64,000 bases of DNA from Euryodendron excelsum (lineage: Eukaryota; Streptophyta; Magnoliopsida; Ericales; Pentaphylacaceae): positions 33,343,318-33,407,317 of the forward strand of contig CM065379.1 of the NCBI GenBank assembly GCA_033060915.1, in the 5' to 3' direction. Below the pieces are notes generated by a model. That model searched no databases. It worked only from the letters and a program-made list of their open reading frames with translations, and was not told the DNA's origin. How positions within the stretch are numbered: the stretch's first letter is position 1; every line of letters begins with the position of its first letter. This document shows, piece after piece, positions 11,875 through 23,563 of this stretch. A program made the position numbers and the translations under genes.

Positions 11875-13320
11875 TTGATCAGGTTTTGCTCTGGCTCGAG
11901 TTGGGTTGTCAACTTTTGTGCCAGTAGGGGGATCAATTTCCTAATGTGCTTCATCCATGTCATCAGTAGAGGTATCAGTGGAGGAGGTCTTTTTTGCAAA
12001 TCTGGCTGCATCAGGATAGAGGGGAGTGTATGCATCTCTAACCATTTTCTTGATATATTTTTCTAGATGCTCAGTATACATTGCAATGTCATTACCCATT
12101 CGCTGCTTTAATTTGTTTCCTTAAGTCACAAATGCCTTGCTAAGCTCTCTTACCTTCTTCTCAACAAATAGCAACATAGTTGCACTATTTTTCACTTATC
12201 AATCTTAGTGAACACCTCCTCTTGATATTTCTTCATCTCCTTGATCATTTCCATCATTATAGCTATTTGCACAGAATTGCTAGGCATAATGTCCATGGGA
12301 AAGAGTTCCCATGGAGTTCCAAATGATTGACCTCTTTCCATGCATCTTGCCCTTGATGTGGCACTACCACCACCACCACTACCCTTTTCTTTTACCCATT
12401 ACTTGATTTGTTTGTCAAAGAAATACTTGTTTCTAGAAAGAGTCTTGTGATTATACTCATCAGAATTAGGGTAAGGAGTTCTCCTTTTTTCACCAGATAA
12501 GTTGATCTTAAAGTGCTCAAATACCTTGGTCAAAAGGATTCCATAGGGCAGACTCACTTTGGTTTTGCTGGCCTTTAGTATGTGGGTCAAAATATAATCA
12601 GCCAGGTCAATTTTGGTCTCAGACATGTAAGCCCACAAGAAAAAGAGTTCTTTATCAGAAATATACTTAAACTTTACTCCTTTAGGAACAAAAATATGGC
12701 AAGCAAAGTGATGAATAAGCCTAAACTCTTATGGTAGTTCATTGGCATTTGGTTGAAGACTATCATTAGTAACTTCTGTGCCTAAGATAAGTGATAGGGC
12801 TGGACATCTATCCATGTGCTTTTCCCCGACTATTCCATCACCACTAATACCCAAAATGTTACAAATAATTCCTTTGGTGAGTAAAATATGGACTCCTTTG
12901 ACATAACTTGTCACACTTACACTATCCCTTTCTTTTTTGACATGGGCATAAAAATGCCCAACTAATTCAGGGTACACATCGTCTCTAAGCAATGTCATTG
13001 ATTTCTATTCAAGTTTCTCCAATTTTTCTTCAAAAGTAAACTTATCCTTGGTAAAGATTGCATAGTCTATCCATTTACCATTAAGAATAATTCTTGAAGA
13101 AAAACCATTTACATACCTATGTTTATCGAATTGCTTGGTAGAGATTGTTTTTCAAGATATCCTCTTCTTCTTCTTCTTCCACAATCTTCTTTCCTTTCCT
13201 CTTCTTTGAAGCTTTAGAAGACTCCCCTTTATTCTTTCTCTTTTTCCCTTCTTTGGATTTAAGGGTCGACTCCATTAGGGCTTGTTTGCCCTTCTTTAGT
13301 TTAGCGGTTTTAGGAGCCAT
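11875..13320 (-). pseudogene. Third ORF of the copia element (env-position / plant transposon-protein-like), broken
   Basis: Downstream of RNase H and in the same direction, a frame opens at 13320 with a very basic start (APKTAKLKKGKQ, then Lys/Glu-rich KKRKGKKIVEEEEEE). It then reads RYVNGF, a VYPELVGHFYAHV block near 12960 and SYVKGVHI. The pattern of a PELV..FYA motif followed by a ..V.GV. strand is what I associate with the 'putative plant transposon protein' family often found as an extra gene. A frameshift lies between 13123 and 13000 and stops follow. A second piece spans 12638-12399, and a Gly/Ser run with a possible coiled-coil follows toward 11875. In Sireviruses this slot holds the env-like gene. 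Function is unknown. Confidence 0.6.
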
Positions 13321-13329
13321 TGGAAGTTA

Positions 13330-13800
13330 GAATGGGAGTTAGGAGTGGTTGGATGATGATTTTGAAGTTCGAATCAAGAATTTATAGAGGTTGGGGGAGG
13401 AATTTTCGGTGGGTATGGAAGTTGAAGAAACAGTTTTTCGAGAGAGAATGAGTGAGAGGAAAATTTTTGATTTTGTCGAATAAATAAGGGTTTTTAAAGT
13501 TACTGAGCAACCGTACAGAAGGGTCAACTCTTGGCTTCAAAGGGTTGACTCTTTTCTTGCAGAATTGCTTTTGAGCTCTCTGTTAAAATGGGTCGACTCT
13601 TGATACTATAGGAGTCGACTATTTTCAACAAAAGCTAACATAAGCTATTCTCAGGAAACAAGGGTCGACTCTTTGAGGTTAGGGGTCGAGTCTTCCTTTA
13701 TGAAATGCAAAAAATCACTTATGCAATACAATGCATTAAATAAGTATCAACTTCATTTTCAAACTATTCAAATGCATAATCAGGTGTACACAATAACATA
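13330..13800. other. Gap between RNase H and ORF3 with GTCGACTCTT repeats
   Basis: Words such as gggtcgactctt, gggttgactctt and gagtcgactatt occur at about 13522-13700, matching the array in the LTR. The gap lies directly 5' of ORF3 on the minus strand, so it could hold that ORF's promoter or splice acceptor. No coding frame is supported here. Confidence 0.5.
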
Positions 13801-13805
13801 ATCAA

Positions 13806-15280
13806 TCAAGTTATTGGATTGCTCATTCCCAATTCTTTCATGATAATACAAAATCTATCTTCACTTAATGGTTTTGTGAATATATCAGCAAGTTGGTTCT
13901 TAGTACTTACAAAGTCAAGTTTAATATCACTTTTTTGCATATGATCACGTATAAAATGATGTCTAATTTTAATGTGTTTTGTGCGAGAGTCTTGAATGGG
14001 GTTCTTAGTCAAATTGATAGCACTTGTGTCATCACATGTAATGGGGACGTGTTCAAAGGTTAGTCCAAAGTCCTCTAGTTGGTGTTTGATCCAAAAGACT
14101 TGAGAACACTAGCTTCCAACTATAATATACTCAACCTCAACTGTGGAAAGTGCAACTTAGTTTTGTTTCTTACTAAACCATGAGGCAAGCACATTACCAA
14201 GAAATTGATAAGAGTCACTTGTGCTCTTTCTATCAACTTCACTACCAGCAAAGTCAGCATCAGAATAGCCAATCAAGTTTAAAGATGTGCCCTTACGATA
14301 CTATAATCCAAGGTTATGTGTGTACTTGAGATAACTAAAAATCCTTTTAATCGCTATAACATGTGATTCCTTAGGATTTAATTGAAATTCAACACATAGG
14401 CATACATTAAACATGATATCAGGCCTACTAGTAGTTACATAGAGTAATGAGCTAATCATACTTCTATATAATTTGGTATCTACAGAGATACCTTTCTCAT
14501 CTTTGTCAAACTTTGTTGAAGTATTCATGGGAGTGCTCAATGGCTTTGCATCCGCTGTATCAAACTTTTTGAGTAAATCTTTGATGTACTTAGCTTGGTT
14601 TATGAAGATGTCTTTCTTTGATTGTTTGATTTGAAATCCAAGGAAGAAGTTGAATTCTTCCATCATACTCATTTCAAATTCATCATGCATACACTTAGCA
14701 AATTCCTTGCAAAGGTTCTCATTAGTAGAGCCAAATATAATGTCATCCATATCGATTTGCACAATAAGCATATCATGGTCCCTAATATTTATAAAAAGTA
14801 TGGTATCAACCTTTCCTCTTGTGAAACCATTTTCAATAAAAAAATTTACTCAACCTTTCATACCAAGCCCTTGGGGCCTTTTTTAAACCATAGAGTGCTT
14901 TCGTAAGTTTGAAAACATAATTTAGAAAATTTAAATTTTCAAAACTAGGAGGTTGTTCAACTTAAACCTCTTCAGAAATAAAATCATTCAAAAATGCACT
15001 TTTTACATCCATTTGATAAAGCTTGAAATTTTTTGAAATATGAAAATGCAGGCAACATTGTAATAGCCTCTAATCTAGCTACAAGTGCATAGATCTCATC
15101 AAAATCAATTCTTTCTTCTTGACTATAACCTTGAGCTACAAGTTTGGCCTTATTTCTCACAACAGTTTCAGATTCATCCCGTTTTCTTTTCTAAATACTC
15201 ATTTGGTTCTAATTATAGGATGATCTTCAGGCCTAGGAACAAGGTTTCAAACCTCATTCCTTTCAAATTAATTTAATTCA
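13806..15280 (-). pseudogene. Copia reverse transcriptase and RNase H, degenerate
   Basis: RT runs from about 15280 down to 14300. It shows [26 protein letters not shown] and the active-site strand QIDMDDIIFGS. The usual YVDD is MDD here, with the preceding Tyr replaced, which may weaken catalysis. It continues with FFLGFQIKQ and TSRPDI. RNase H follows (14300-13806) with DADFAG, STVEVEYI, and the closing block TKHIKIRHHFIRDH plus QLADIFTKPL, standard for copia. Stops occur at 14300, near 14160 and 14110, and elsewhere, and an upstream frame shift is present. Several pieces carry no start codon of their own because they are parts of one former polyprotein. Confidence 0.9.
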
Positions 15281-15486
15281 TCTTGCATAGCCATAATCCA
15301 AAATTCATCATTTCTAACATTTTGAAAATATTTTGGTTCAATTTGTGATAGAAAAGCAAGATGGTTACATATATTTCTAAGAGAAGATCTTGTTCTTACC
15401 CCTTGTGATGGATCACTTAGTATTTGCTCTGTTGGATGGTTGAGAACAAATTTTCATTCATTTGGTAGCCCTTCATTCACATCTTG

Positions 15487-16486
15487 TTAGTTTAATGGAA
15501 TGTCTTGGTTTCCCGTCTCTTGTGGTAGAGCTTCACTTTGAGTTGAATTGATGTTCAACTCATCCAAGTTTTGTTCCATATCATCTATATTATCACTCAC
15601 AATATGCTTTGGCAAAAAATTTAGTTTATCAAAGGTAACATGCACTAATTCTTCAACAACTAAAGTTCTTTTATTGAAAATTCTATAGGCATTGCTATGA
15701 GTGGAATAGCCAAGAAAGATACTCTCATCTGATTTTGCATCAAATTTACCAAGGTTATTCTTATTGTTATTCAACACAAAGTATTTACATCCAAAAGCTC
15801 TAAAGTATGAAACATTTGGTTTTTTGTCTTTCCAAAGCTCATATGGGGTTTTATTTGAAAATTTTCTTATCAAAACTCTGTTTAAAACATAGCAAGCTGT
15901 GTTAACAGCTTCAGCCCAAAAATATTTTGGTAAATTATTTTCACAAAGTATTTTTCTCCCCATTTCTTTCAAATTTCTATTTTTCCTCTTAACAACTCCA
16001 TTTTGTTAAGCAGTTGTAGGTGTTGAAAAGTTGTGTTTAAAACCATTTTCATCACAATACATTTCAAATGTTTGCAACCAAACTCACTACCATGGTCAGT
16101 CCTAATTGATATGTTTGTAAATTCTTTTTTATTTTGAACCTTTTTTGCAAAACTTGATGAAGAAAATAATTTTTTCATCCTTGTGAGCTAGAAAGAATGT
16201 TCAAGTGTATCTCGAGTAATCATCAACAATAACAAAAGCATATTGGTTACCACCTAGACTTAAATTCAAGTTAGTTTAAACAAATCTATATGCAAAATTT
16301 GTAGTGGCCTAGAGGTAGAGAGCATATTAGTAGATTTGAAAAAAATTCTGGTTTGCTTCCCCATTTGACATGCATCACATATTGTCTTTTTCAAATTTGA
16401 GTTTGGGAAGACCATTGACTAGTTCATTTTTCAAAATTTTTGAAATAATGCTCATACTAATGTGACCAAGCCTTCTATGCCACAAC
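15487..16486 (-). pseudogene. Copia integrase, degenerate, catalytic Glu lost
   Basis: The zinc-binding start WHRRLGH begins immediately left of the inserted LTR (16486), followed by the C..C part near 16380 (DACQMGKQ). The core shows IRTDHGSEF (second catalytic Asp). Where copia integrases read QNGVVERKNR, this copy reads QNGVVKRKNR, so the third catalytic residue is Lys. A TAA sits just before it in the same frame. The tail AEAVNTACYVLNRV and TPYELWKDKKPN is typical of copia. DNA joining by this copy is not expected. Confidence 0.85.
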
Positions 16487-16491
16487 CAACT

Positions 16492-19060
16492 TGTCACGCC
16501 CCATAACCCGGCCTATACAGATTTAGGGTACATGACCAGCCAGTAGCAAGGCTACCTGAAGTCGCATTACATAAACTGGTTGATGACCTGTGCATAATCA
16601 TTTAGAATGATGCATAATTGCGAAAAATAGAATTTTTGATAACTTGAAAACATAATCCGTGTCATACATGATAGAATTGTGCCTAATCCCAAACATAACA
16701 TACATAAGGACCAAATCAAGGTCCACCAAAGTTATAGCATTATATCATTACAAAACATTGGGTCCAGCCCTCAAACATTATACAAAACATAGGCCCGTGA
16801 GCCGTAGCTCAAAATTCACATATGGCCTCGCTTTAAGGCCTCCCAGATTGGCTACCTGAAAATCGTTTGAGAAAACGTAAGCTAATGCTTAGTGAATAAC
16901 AATGATGCATGAGCGAGAAAATATCATGGACTAGCAATTGTATCTAATGTACAGGGATAGAGAATCATTTATGCATAAGGAAATAAGATGTTAAACGTTT
17001 AAAGTGTAGGCTTGGAACTCATAGAAAATGTAAATATCATTTGAAACATAGTATCATAAGAAGAGATGCAATATAACATTATCCTTGATATAACATTTCA
17101 TAACTTGTCGTAAAACATGTGAACATATCATAGTTCTCGGTTAAAAACATAAGTGTGCTACAACTCGACATATGAGCTAGGCTCCATAGTAACCATGTAG
17201 GTCACGCTAAGGCTCTTTAAGCCAGGGACGTCTCCCAACATAGATAGTTTATTTCCTGTCCCCTATCGTAGGACTATCGGGCTAGATTAAGGTCTTGCCA
17301 CGGGAAGATCCGAGTTGGCACCATACATTAGGAACTTAGCATCTCTTTCATTTAAACATTATAGTCCATGGTTTTCATTCATAACATAAATATAACTTGC
17401 ATGCATTTGAAATATGACATTTGTAATTGAACGTAGCATTGATGCATTGAAATATATGGAAAACATTCATGATATAGAGGTGAGCTTAAAACATTTAGAA
17501 AATACTAGAGTTTTACTCATGGCATATCGTTATTTACCTCTCTCTGATTGAATGGGTGATAAATAAGGTGTTCCTACACAAAATGCACGTAGAAACATAG
17601 AAACATCAATATAAGGTTCCAAAGCAAAGCAATAACACATAAGTTAAGACTAAGCACATAAACCCCTCGACCCCAACTCAACAACACCTCATTCTCACGA
17701 TGGGAGAGCGAGACTAAACTCTAGGACAATGCCTCGATGTAAAATAAGAACATGAAGTTGAGGTTTGAACATGAAAGCCGGAACGTTGACTTCTTCATCG
17801 AGTCCCAACTACCTCTCAAAGATGAGTTTCTCCCAAGGCTAGTTCCATTTGAAAATAGACTTAAAGGACTTTAATTTGATAGGTCATTGGCCAAAAACAC
17901 ATTTCGGGTGAAGAAGTTATGCCTCACGGAAGGTGGACTAAAATTTTTAGAAAACAATGTTGTTCGCATAGCTTTTGGGTCAACTTTAAACTTCCATAAC
18001 TCTCAATTTATAAGGAATTAGAGAAGAAACTTTATATGGGTATAAAGGTCTATGAGTCTACTTTCTAATGCTTTAAACGGTGCATCAATCTGAGTTTTTT
18101 TGGAGAAAGTTATGCCCATTTTACTAAACAGTACCGAAACCAGCAGACCATTCCAACGCCCAATCGGGTTGTTGGAACGCCAGGCCAAAATATCCAGCTG
18201 TTGGAACACCAAGCAAAATGGGAAAAACACCGTCTCTAACAGTTCCAACGCTCGGAAGGGCCATTCCAACGATAGGCAAAAATGAAAACTCTACTCTCGG
18301 ACCGTTCAAACGGCCCTGTCGGGCGTTCGAACGCCCCCGCCTGTGCAGCAGCGATTCTCTACCCAAAACTCACCCAAAATCTCTCTATACACAACCAAAC
18401 CTTTCCAACACTCTTAGGGCTCAAAGATTAGCCCACAAGGATGATAATAACTCAAAATGAGGGAGAAAGAATAATAAAAACAAAGGGATCTAAAGAAGAA
18501 ATCAAAACCCTAACATTTGATATATTTGGGGATTTTTCAAACCACCACTCCGAATCTTCAACAATGAACTTCAAGCTCTCAAAATCATGCAAATGGGACC
18601 TAAGGAATCTCCCAAACTCAAAGACAACACTCCTAGATGCATATATACAAATACCCAACAAAATTATACAAGATAGATATATATACATATATAATTGTAG
18701 AGAGAGAAATGGAACCTCACCTTCTTCAAGCTTGGTGATGTCCTCAATGGCTTCAATCTCTTCCTTCAAGCCCTTCTTCCTTCCCCTTTCCTTCTTCTTC
18801 TTCTTCTTCTTCTTCTTCTTCTTCTTCTTCTTCTTCTTTTTCTCAGCAGGTGAGTGTGTGTGTGTTTTGTGTGTGTGTGTATTATGTTGTAAGAAGACAC
18901 ACATGGGAAATAATCCCATGTATCTCACACTTCCAACACAAGATACAACACAAGTCCTCATTGGTTATTTTTGACCCAAAACAAGAAATAATTAACATTA
19001 ATTATTGCATAAACTACAAATTCTCATTAATATAATTAGATAGAGGCTTGGGATATCACA
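16492..19060. mobile_element. 2569-bp TG...CA element (probable solo LTR) inserted in copia integrase
   Basis: It starts TGTCACGCCCCATAACCCGG and ends GGGATATCACA. Flanking 5-mers are CAACT (16487-16491) and CAACT (19061-19065), an exact target-site duplication. The host integrase reading resumes on each side. TG/CA ends plus a 5-bp duplication mark an LTR retroelement, and with no internal genes or second LTR a solo LTR is the simplest reading. It carries a TTC microsatellite (18784-18838) and a block of ttccaacg/gttcgaacg words (18140-18330). Long frames over the TTC run are low-complexity artefacts. Orientation is not established. Confidence 0.85.
18784..18838. repeat. TTC microsatellite
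   Basis: About 17 consecutive TTC units inside the solo LTR. The corresponding position in the copy at the window start (near 1380-1450) has a shorter, interrupted TTC-rich stretch. Confidence 0.9.
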
Positions 19061-19065
19061 CAACT

Positions 19066-19750
19066 ATCTTCACTTTTCATAGTAGCAAGACATTTTATTT
19101 TGCAAGAAGATAAATGATTTAAGTTAAAAATGTAAATGTTACATTGTCTATATCCATTTAATATGATTTTGTTGTCATTTATGTTTATTACAATACACTT
19201 AGAAGATTCAAATACTACCTTACAACCTTTGTCACACAATTAACTAATGCTCAACAGGTTGTGCTTAAGGCCTTTGACAAGTAAAACATTTTCAATTGAA
19301 GTAGTAAAGTTCTTACCAATACTACCTATACCAATGATCTTACCTTTGCTATTGTCTCCAAAAATGACCAAGCCTCCATCCTTTGGTGCAAGAGTTATGA
19401 ATTAAGATTCATCTCCAGTCATGTGTCTTGAACAACCACTGTTCAAGTACTAATAGTCCTTTTTGGATTTTGCTTGAAGACAAACCTATAAGAACATCAG
19501 CTCAATCCTTCACCTTTGGTACCCAAATCATTTTAGGTCCATAGGAGTTAGTCTTCAATGATCCTTTTGGGATCCAAGCATTCTTAGGAGTATGAAATTT
19601 TTGCATAATATAACATTTGCTAGCTGGATGGTCTTTTTTTTTTTTTTTGACAAAAGAAGCATGTAATTTTTATTTTTGAAGATTTTTTATCTTTAAAAGG
19701 ATTGTAGCGTATTCTAGCTTTGTCAGGAGAACACTTTTGTTTACTAAGCA
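19066..19750 (-). pseudogene. Copia protease to pre-integrase region, catalytic Asp lost
   Basis: On the minus strand near 19455-19420 the reading is YLNSGCSRHMTGDES. Copia proteases have DSG at this place, so the catalytic Asp is Asn (AAC in place of GAC), and the residue two before the Leu is a TAG where Trp is usual. The reading continues with GGLVIFGDNSKGKIIGIG and SIGKNFTTSIENVLLVKGL, then LLSISQLCDKGCKVVF, as in intact elements, and stops at the solo LTR. Two changes at or near the active site make processing activity unlikely. Confidence 0.8.
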
Positions 19751-19755
19751 TGGCA

Positions 19756-20970
19756 TCAAGCTTTTTTTTTCCCATCAACACATTTTGCAAGGGATTTTTC
19801 TAAATCATTTGCTTTTTCTTTCAAAACAAAATTTTCTTTGTTTAAAATTTTATTTTTATTTTGTAAATCTTCACTCTCCTTAGTGAGTGTGGATACCACC
19901 TTTTTGAGAAGATTGTTTTTTATGCTCATCTTTTTAAATTCAGCAAGTAAATCATCAAAAGTATCTTGTAATTCATCAAATGAAAAACCAGATGGTTTAG
20001 TGTGTACTATCTCAAATTCCTCCTCACGTGCCATGAGACATAGGTTTACAGTTTCTTGAGGTTTAGCTTCCTCATCAGAGCTGGATTTCTCATCTTCACT
20101 CCATGTGGCAGCTAGAGCCTTTCTTCTTTTGCTTTTCTTTCCTTTCTTCTTTAGCATAGGACACTCAACTTTAATATGTCCTGGCTTCTCGCATTCATAG
20201 CATATAATGGTTGAATCCTTATTGTTGAATTCACCCTTTGCTTCAGATTTCTTTCCTCCTTTCCACATTCTTTTCATGAATCTCCTTAACTTCCTTGTAA
20301 TGAGGACAAGATCTTCCTCATCTTCATCTTCATTTCCATATTCATTTTCTAATATGGTAGACTTGAATGCAATGGATTTCTTTTTCTTGTCCTCCTTTTC
20401 TTGAGCATTTTGCTTTTAGGTTAGCTCAAAGGTCATGAGAAATCCAAGAAACTCCTCAAGTGGCAATGTGTTGAGGTCTTTGGCTTCTTGTATAGCTGTC
20501 ACCTTGACTTCCCATATCTTTGGCAATGATCTTAGAATCTTTCTCACCTGTTCACTATTATAATACACTCTTCTAAGAGATATTAAACTATTAACAATAT
20601 CAGTGAATCTAGTGAACATTTCAATTATAGACTCATCAGATTTCATTCTAAATAATTAATAATTATGCATAAGAATGGTGATCTTGGACTACTTGACCTG
20701 ATTGGTTCCTTTATAAGTCACTTCAAGTCTATCCCAAATTTCTGTGACAGATTCACAAGTAGAAATTCTATTAAACTCATTCGGGTCTAATGCATAATAT
20801 AAAATGTTCATAGTTTTAGCATTAGATTGCATAAGCTTCAAGTCATTCTCATCCCATTCATTTTCAGGTTTAGGGATGACTTCCATTTCAATAAACTTGG
20901 TGGGTGTCTTAGGACTATTAACAATGATCCTCCATAACTCATAGTCAACAGATTGAATATAAGTTCTCAT
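19756..20970 (-). pseudogene. Copia gag (UBN2-type) with CCHC zinc knuckle
   Basis: Three open pieces (20970-20689, 20646-20416, 20277-19756) lie in one frame, broken by TAG and TAA near 20686-20650 and by stops near 20410. The N part has YELWRIIVNSP and WDRLEVTYKGT, the middle LRSLPKIWEVKVTAI. The C part carries CYECEKPGHIKVECP, a C-X2-C-X4-H-X4-C knuckle that binds RNA in capsid assembly, followed by a Lys-rich stretch and a coiled-coil-like Leu/Lys/Glu tail (NKILNKENFVLKEKANDLEK). A nearly preserved frame suggests moderate age. Confidence 0.85.
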
Positions 20971-21109
20971 CCTATTCTTTCAATAGTCGTAGTTTATCCC
21001 ATTAAACATGGGAGGTCTATTAGTGGATTGACTCTCACCTAGAGAGCTTCCAAATATGGTTTTCATGGATCAATTCTAAGGATGTTAAGCCTTTAAATGT
21101 AGAGTATTA

Positions 21110-21121
21110 GCTTTGATACCA
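21110..21121 (-). promoter_or_regulatory. Copia primer-binding site (tRNA-Met type)
   Basis: The minus strand reads TGGTATCAAAGC two bases after the LTR end. It differs by one base from the standard TGGTATCAGAGC complementary to initiator tRNA-Met. This fixes the element as minus-strand with its 5' LTR on the right. Confidence 0.85.
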
Positions 21122-21123
21122 AT

Positions 21124-21958
21124 TGTTGGCCCAAGTGTGCAACCCAAGAGGGGGGTGAATTGAGTTTTAAAAATAATCACAAATAATTTTAACTAAAAAC
21201 TGATTAAGCAATCTGATTAATCAATCTAATAGCAGATTCAAAGTGTGTGCAATATGTTCAGGCAATCTCAAACAAGAAATAAAAAACATAGTACAAAATG
21301 AACACGATGATTTACCGAGGTTCAGCCACAACTCGTGACCTACGTCCTCATCCTCAAGACCCCCTTGAAAGCTCTTCCACTGTGCAATGAAGAATTACAA
21401 AGCAGGTGCTAATTGACCAAGTTCCTAACTCACTTCTCACAAGAGCTCTTCCCAAGCTCTCAAATCTCCTTAAGTGATTTTGTCTAGGCTTCACTCAAAC
21501 TTACAAATGTTTTTAACAAGAACACTCAAACTCACAAGTTTACAAACTCACCCAAATAGAATAAATGAGGTTTACACAAAGTATCTCTCTTAAAGAGTGG
21601 ATGGAATCAGTGTAAGATCAGTAAATCCCCAATATCTCAGCAAAGCAACAGTAGCAACTAGGGTTTATGCCTTCAAATTCAATTCTTTTTTTTTTATGAA
21701 TGTCCTCTCTGTGTAAATACATTGTGGGGATCTTGTATATATGCCTTAGCTTTGATTCTAGCCATTGGAGGTAGTTGGGGTTACATTAAATTCATGATAA
21801 GAGCTGTAGAACGTTCAAAAATATAATCGTTACAGTGGCATGGGTCGACCCTTCGACTGAAAGTGTAGACACCTTTCTGTTTTGAACACTTCTCTTTGAG
21901 CAATCTGCCTCCATGTGTCGACTCTTGAGGAACTAAGTGTCGACTCCTTTATGTTTTA
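21124..21958 (-). repeat. Copia 5' LTR, truncated
   Basis: It matches 9417 to about 10250, including the ggggggtgaattg start and the first GTCGAC words. Similarity ends near ctcctttatgttt. The remaining 870 bp of the LTR (its U3 start in minus orientation) are absent, so the promoter half of the 5' LTR is gone. Confidence 0.85.
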
Positions 21959-21959
21959 G

Positions 21960-22182
21960 CATGTATCATTATAATATTGTGAACCCCTATTTTTCGAAAT
22001 TAATGCGTGTAACATCATGTAATTGGCTAAATTTCATGTTGAGTTTTATTCCTTGTGATTTGGATTGTTGGGATGTCTATCACAAGTATTTGGGATGTAC
22101 TTAATGTTTATTCATTCAAGCTCATGCTAAGAGAGTCTTAGATGATACTTAAAATAGTTAATTTTGGACTTCAATGGACCCT
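21960..22182. other. Short unassigned junction sequence
   Basis: AT-rich stretch between the truncated copia LTR and the Athila-like inverted arms. No gene or repeat recognised. Confidence 0.4.
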
Positions 22183-22386
22183 TGATGAGAATGTAAATGT
22201 CATATTTTTCTCCCTTAATGTTTAATCTTTTATACTTATTTGGTACATAAAGACACTCATTATTCTTTATATTTTGACTTAAGGTGCTATGGAATGCCCA
22301 GGAAGAAGATCCCAGCTTAAAAGTGGCAAATTCGCGCAAGATTGGAAGCAGTGTTTGAAGAAGTGTTTGAACGGCTAAGTATATGC
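22183..22386 (+). repeat. Left arm of inverted repeat: fragment of Athila-like 3' spacer plus LTR start
   Basis: 22183-22386 is the reverse complement of about 23443-23669. Both contain the spacer end (ctcccttaatgtttaatc) and the LTR start TGCTATGGAATGCCCAG (22285 here). In this arm the LTR is cut after about 100 bp. The next bases are the complement of a TTTTGGCGC primer site belonging to the minus-strand LTR at 22396. The arm is therefore a plus-oriented fragment of the same family. Confidence 0.7.
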
Positions 22387-22395
22387 GCCAAAATT

Positions 22396-23563
22396 TGGTG
22401 TGCTGTCGCAGGCAGCCAAATATAAAACCGATACCGAAAAACAATTATGTAGTAGTGTAAGTAAGGATTGTTCCCACGAAGAGTGTTTAGTCCCGTTTTA
22501 TGCTATGTGAACAAAGAAGGGGGGTTTTGGATTTAATAAAAACTATTTTAATAATCACAACTACGAAACAATTCAGATTAAAGTATTGAAATCAATCAGA
22601 AGAACAAACCTTGGTCTAGGTCAACATCCACCATCGAAATTTACAACTGATCATCGATGCAAGCATATCAATTCACACATTGAATATTCATCGTCGGAAT
22701 TATTTTTCTATCTCTCCTTAGTCATAGTTAATCAGAAACAAGTGATCTGATTAACCCTAACTATTAAACAACCCAAGATAAGCGCACAAGGTTTAGTCTA
22801 TTAGCAGCCTTAAGAATTAGAGAGATCGATGAAACTAAACAACACGAGCACAAGTGGTTGCATTTAATTTAGTCGAATGCCCCTCCTAAGATATAATAAT
22901 TCCCAACGTAGTAAATCATTAAATCTCAGTTGCTTCACAAATCAGAGGAATCAAACAATTACGGATTTGATATCTAACTTAGCAGTAGATTGCAATGATT
23001 AATAAACTAGTAGGCCTCCTAGCGATTAAACAAGATAATTATGAAAATAGGCATAAAACAACATCTAATACTCAAACGTAAATCGAATAATAAAAACAAA
23101 TTAGATCTCACAGTTTATTATTAATTCCGAGGTTTCTGTCTCCTTTGACCAAGATTCAGGGTTTAGCCACGCAGGGCCATGAAAATAACTCAAAGAATAA
23201 CCTCAAATAATAAGAAAAACGTCAACAACCCTAAAAACAAAACAGTCCTAGCTTTTATAGGCTTCTGAAAATCTGTAACTGCGCACGACCATTTGAACGC
23301 CCTTGCCACCATTCGAACTCATTGGACTACCGTTCGAATGGTGCGTCGAACGCACTTCGAACAGTAAAACCTGCTCTCTGAATATTTCGAATGCTCTTCG
23401 AATCTGAACTTGACGTGTATCCATTTGACGTAGCGTTCGAACGCATAGTTAGCCGTTCGAACACCTCTTGGAACCGTTCGAACGCTTCTTCGAATGCTGC
23501 TTCTAATCTCGCGCGAATTCACCACTTTTAAGCTGGGATCTTCTTTCTGGGCATTCCATAGCA
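22396..23563 (-). repeat. Athila-like (element A family) LTR, about 1168 bp
   Basis: On the minus strand it starts TGCTATGGAATGCCC (23563) and ends gcacacca (22396), with AATTTTGGCGC immediately after, which resembles a gypsy primer site. It contains a cluster of TTCGAACG words (23330-23500), similar in style to those in other LTRs here. It lies on the 3' side of the pol gene at 36-40 kb once the inserted 11.2-kb element is removed. The primer-like sequence beyond its end is unexpected for a 3' LTR and implies rearrangement. Confidence 0.6.

Larger units (their letters stand above)
9417..21960 (-). mobile_element. Ty1/copia retrotransposon of Sirevirus type, minus strand, degenerate
   Basis: Direct repeats starting TGTTGGCCCAAGTGTG at 9417 and 21124 are the two LTRs. 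Read on the minus strand the order is 5' LTR, Met-type primer site TGGTATCAAAGC (21110-21121), gag, protease, integrase, RT, RNase H, an extra ORF, several polypurine tracts and 3' LTR. This copia order (integrase before RT) with a third ORF and repeated polypurine tracts is the Sirevirus plan. All frames carry stops or shifts. The 5' LTR is cut to roughly half. A 2.57-kb element interrupts the region around the integrase start. No TSD can be tested because the right end is lost. Confidence 0.85.

Noticed and set aside
18441..18974. 177-aa and opposite 169-aa open frames
   Set aside because: Both are driven by the TTC microsatellite inside a solo LTR, and the products are poly-Phe or poly-Lys with no domain.
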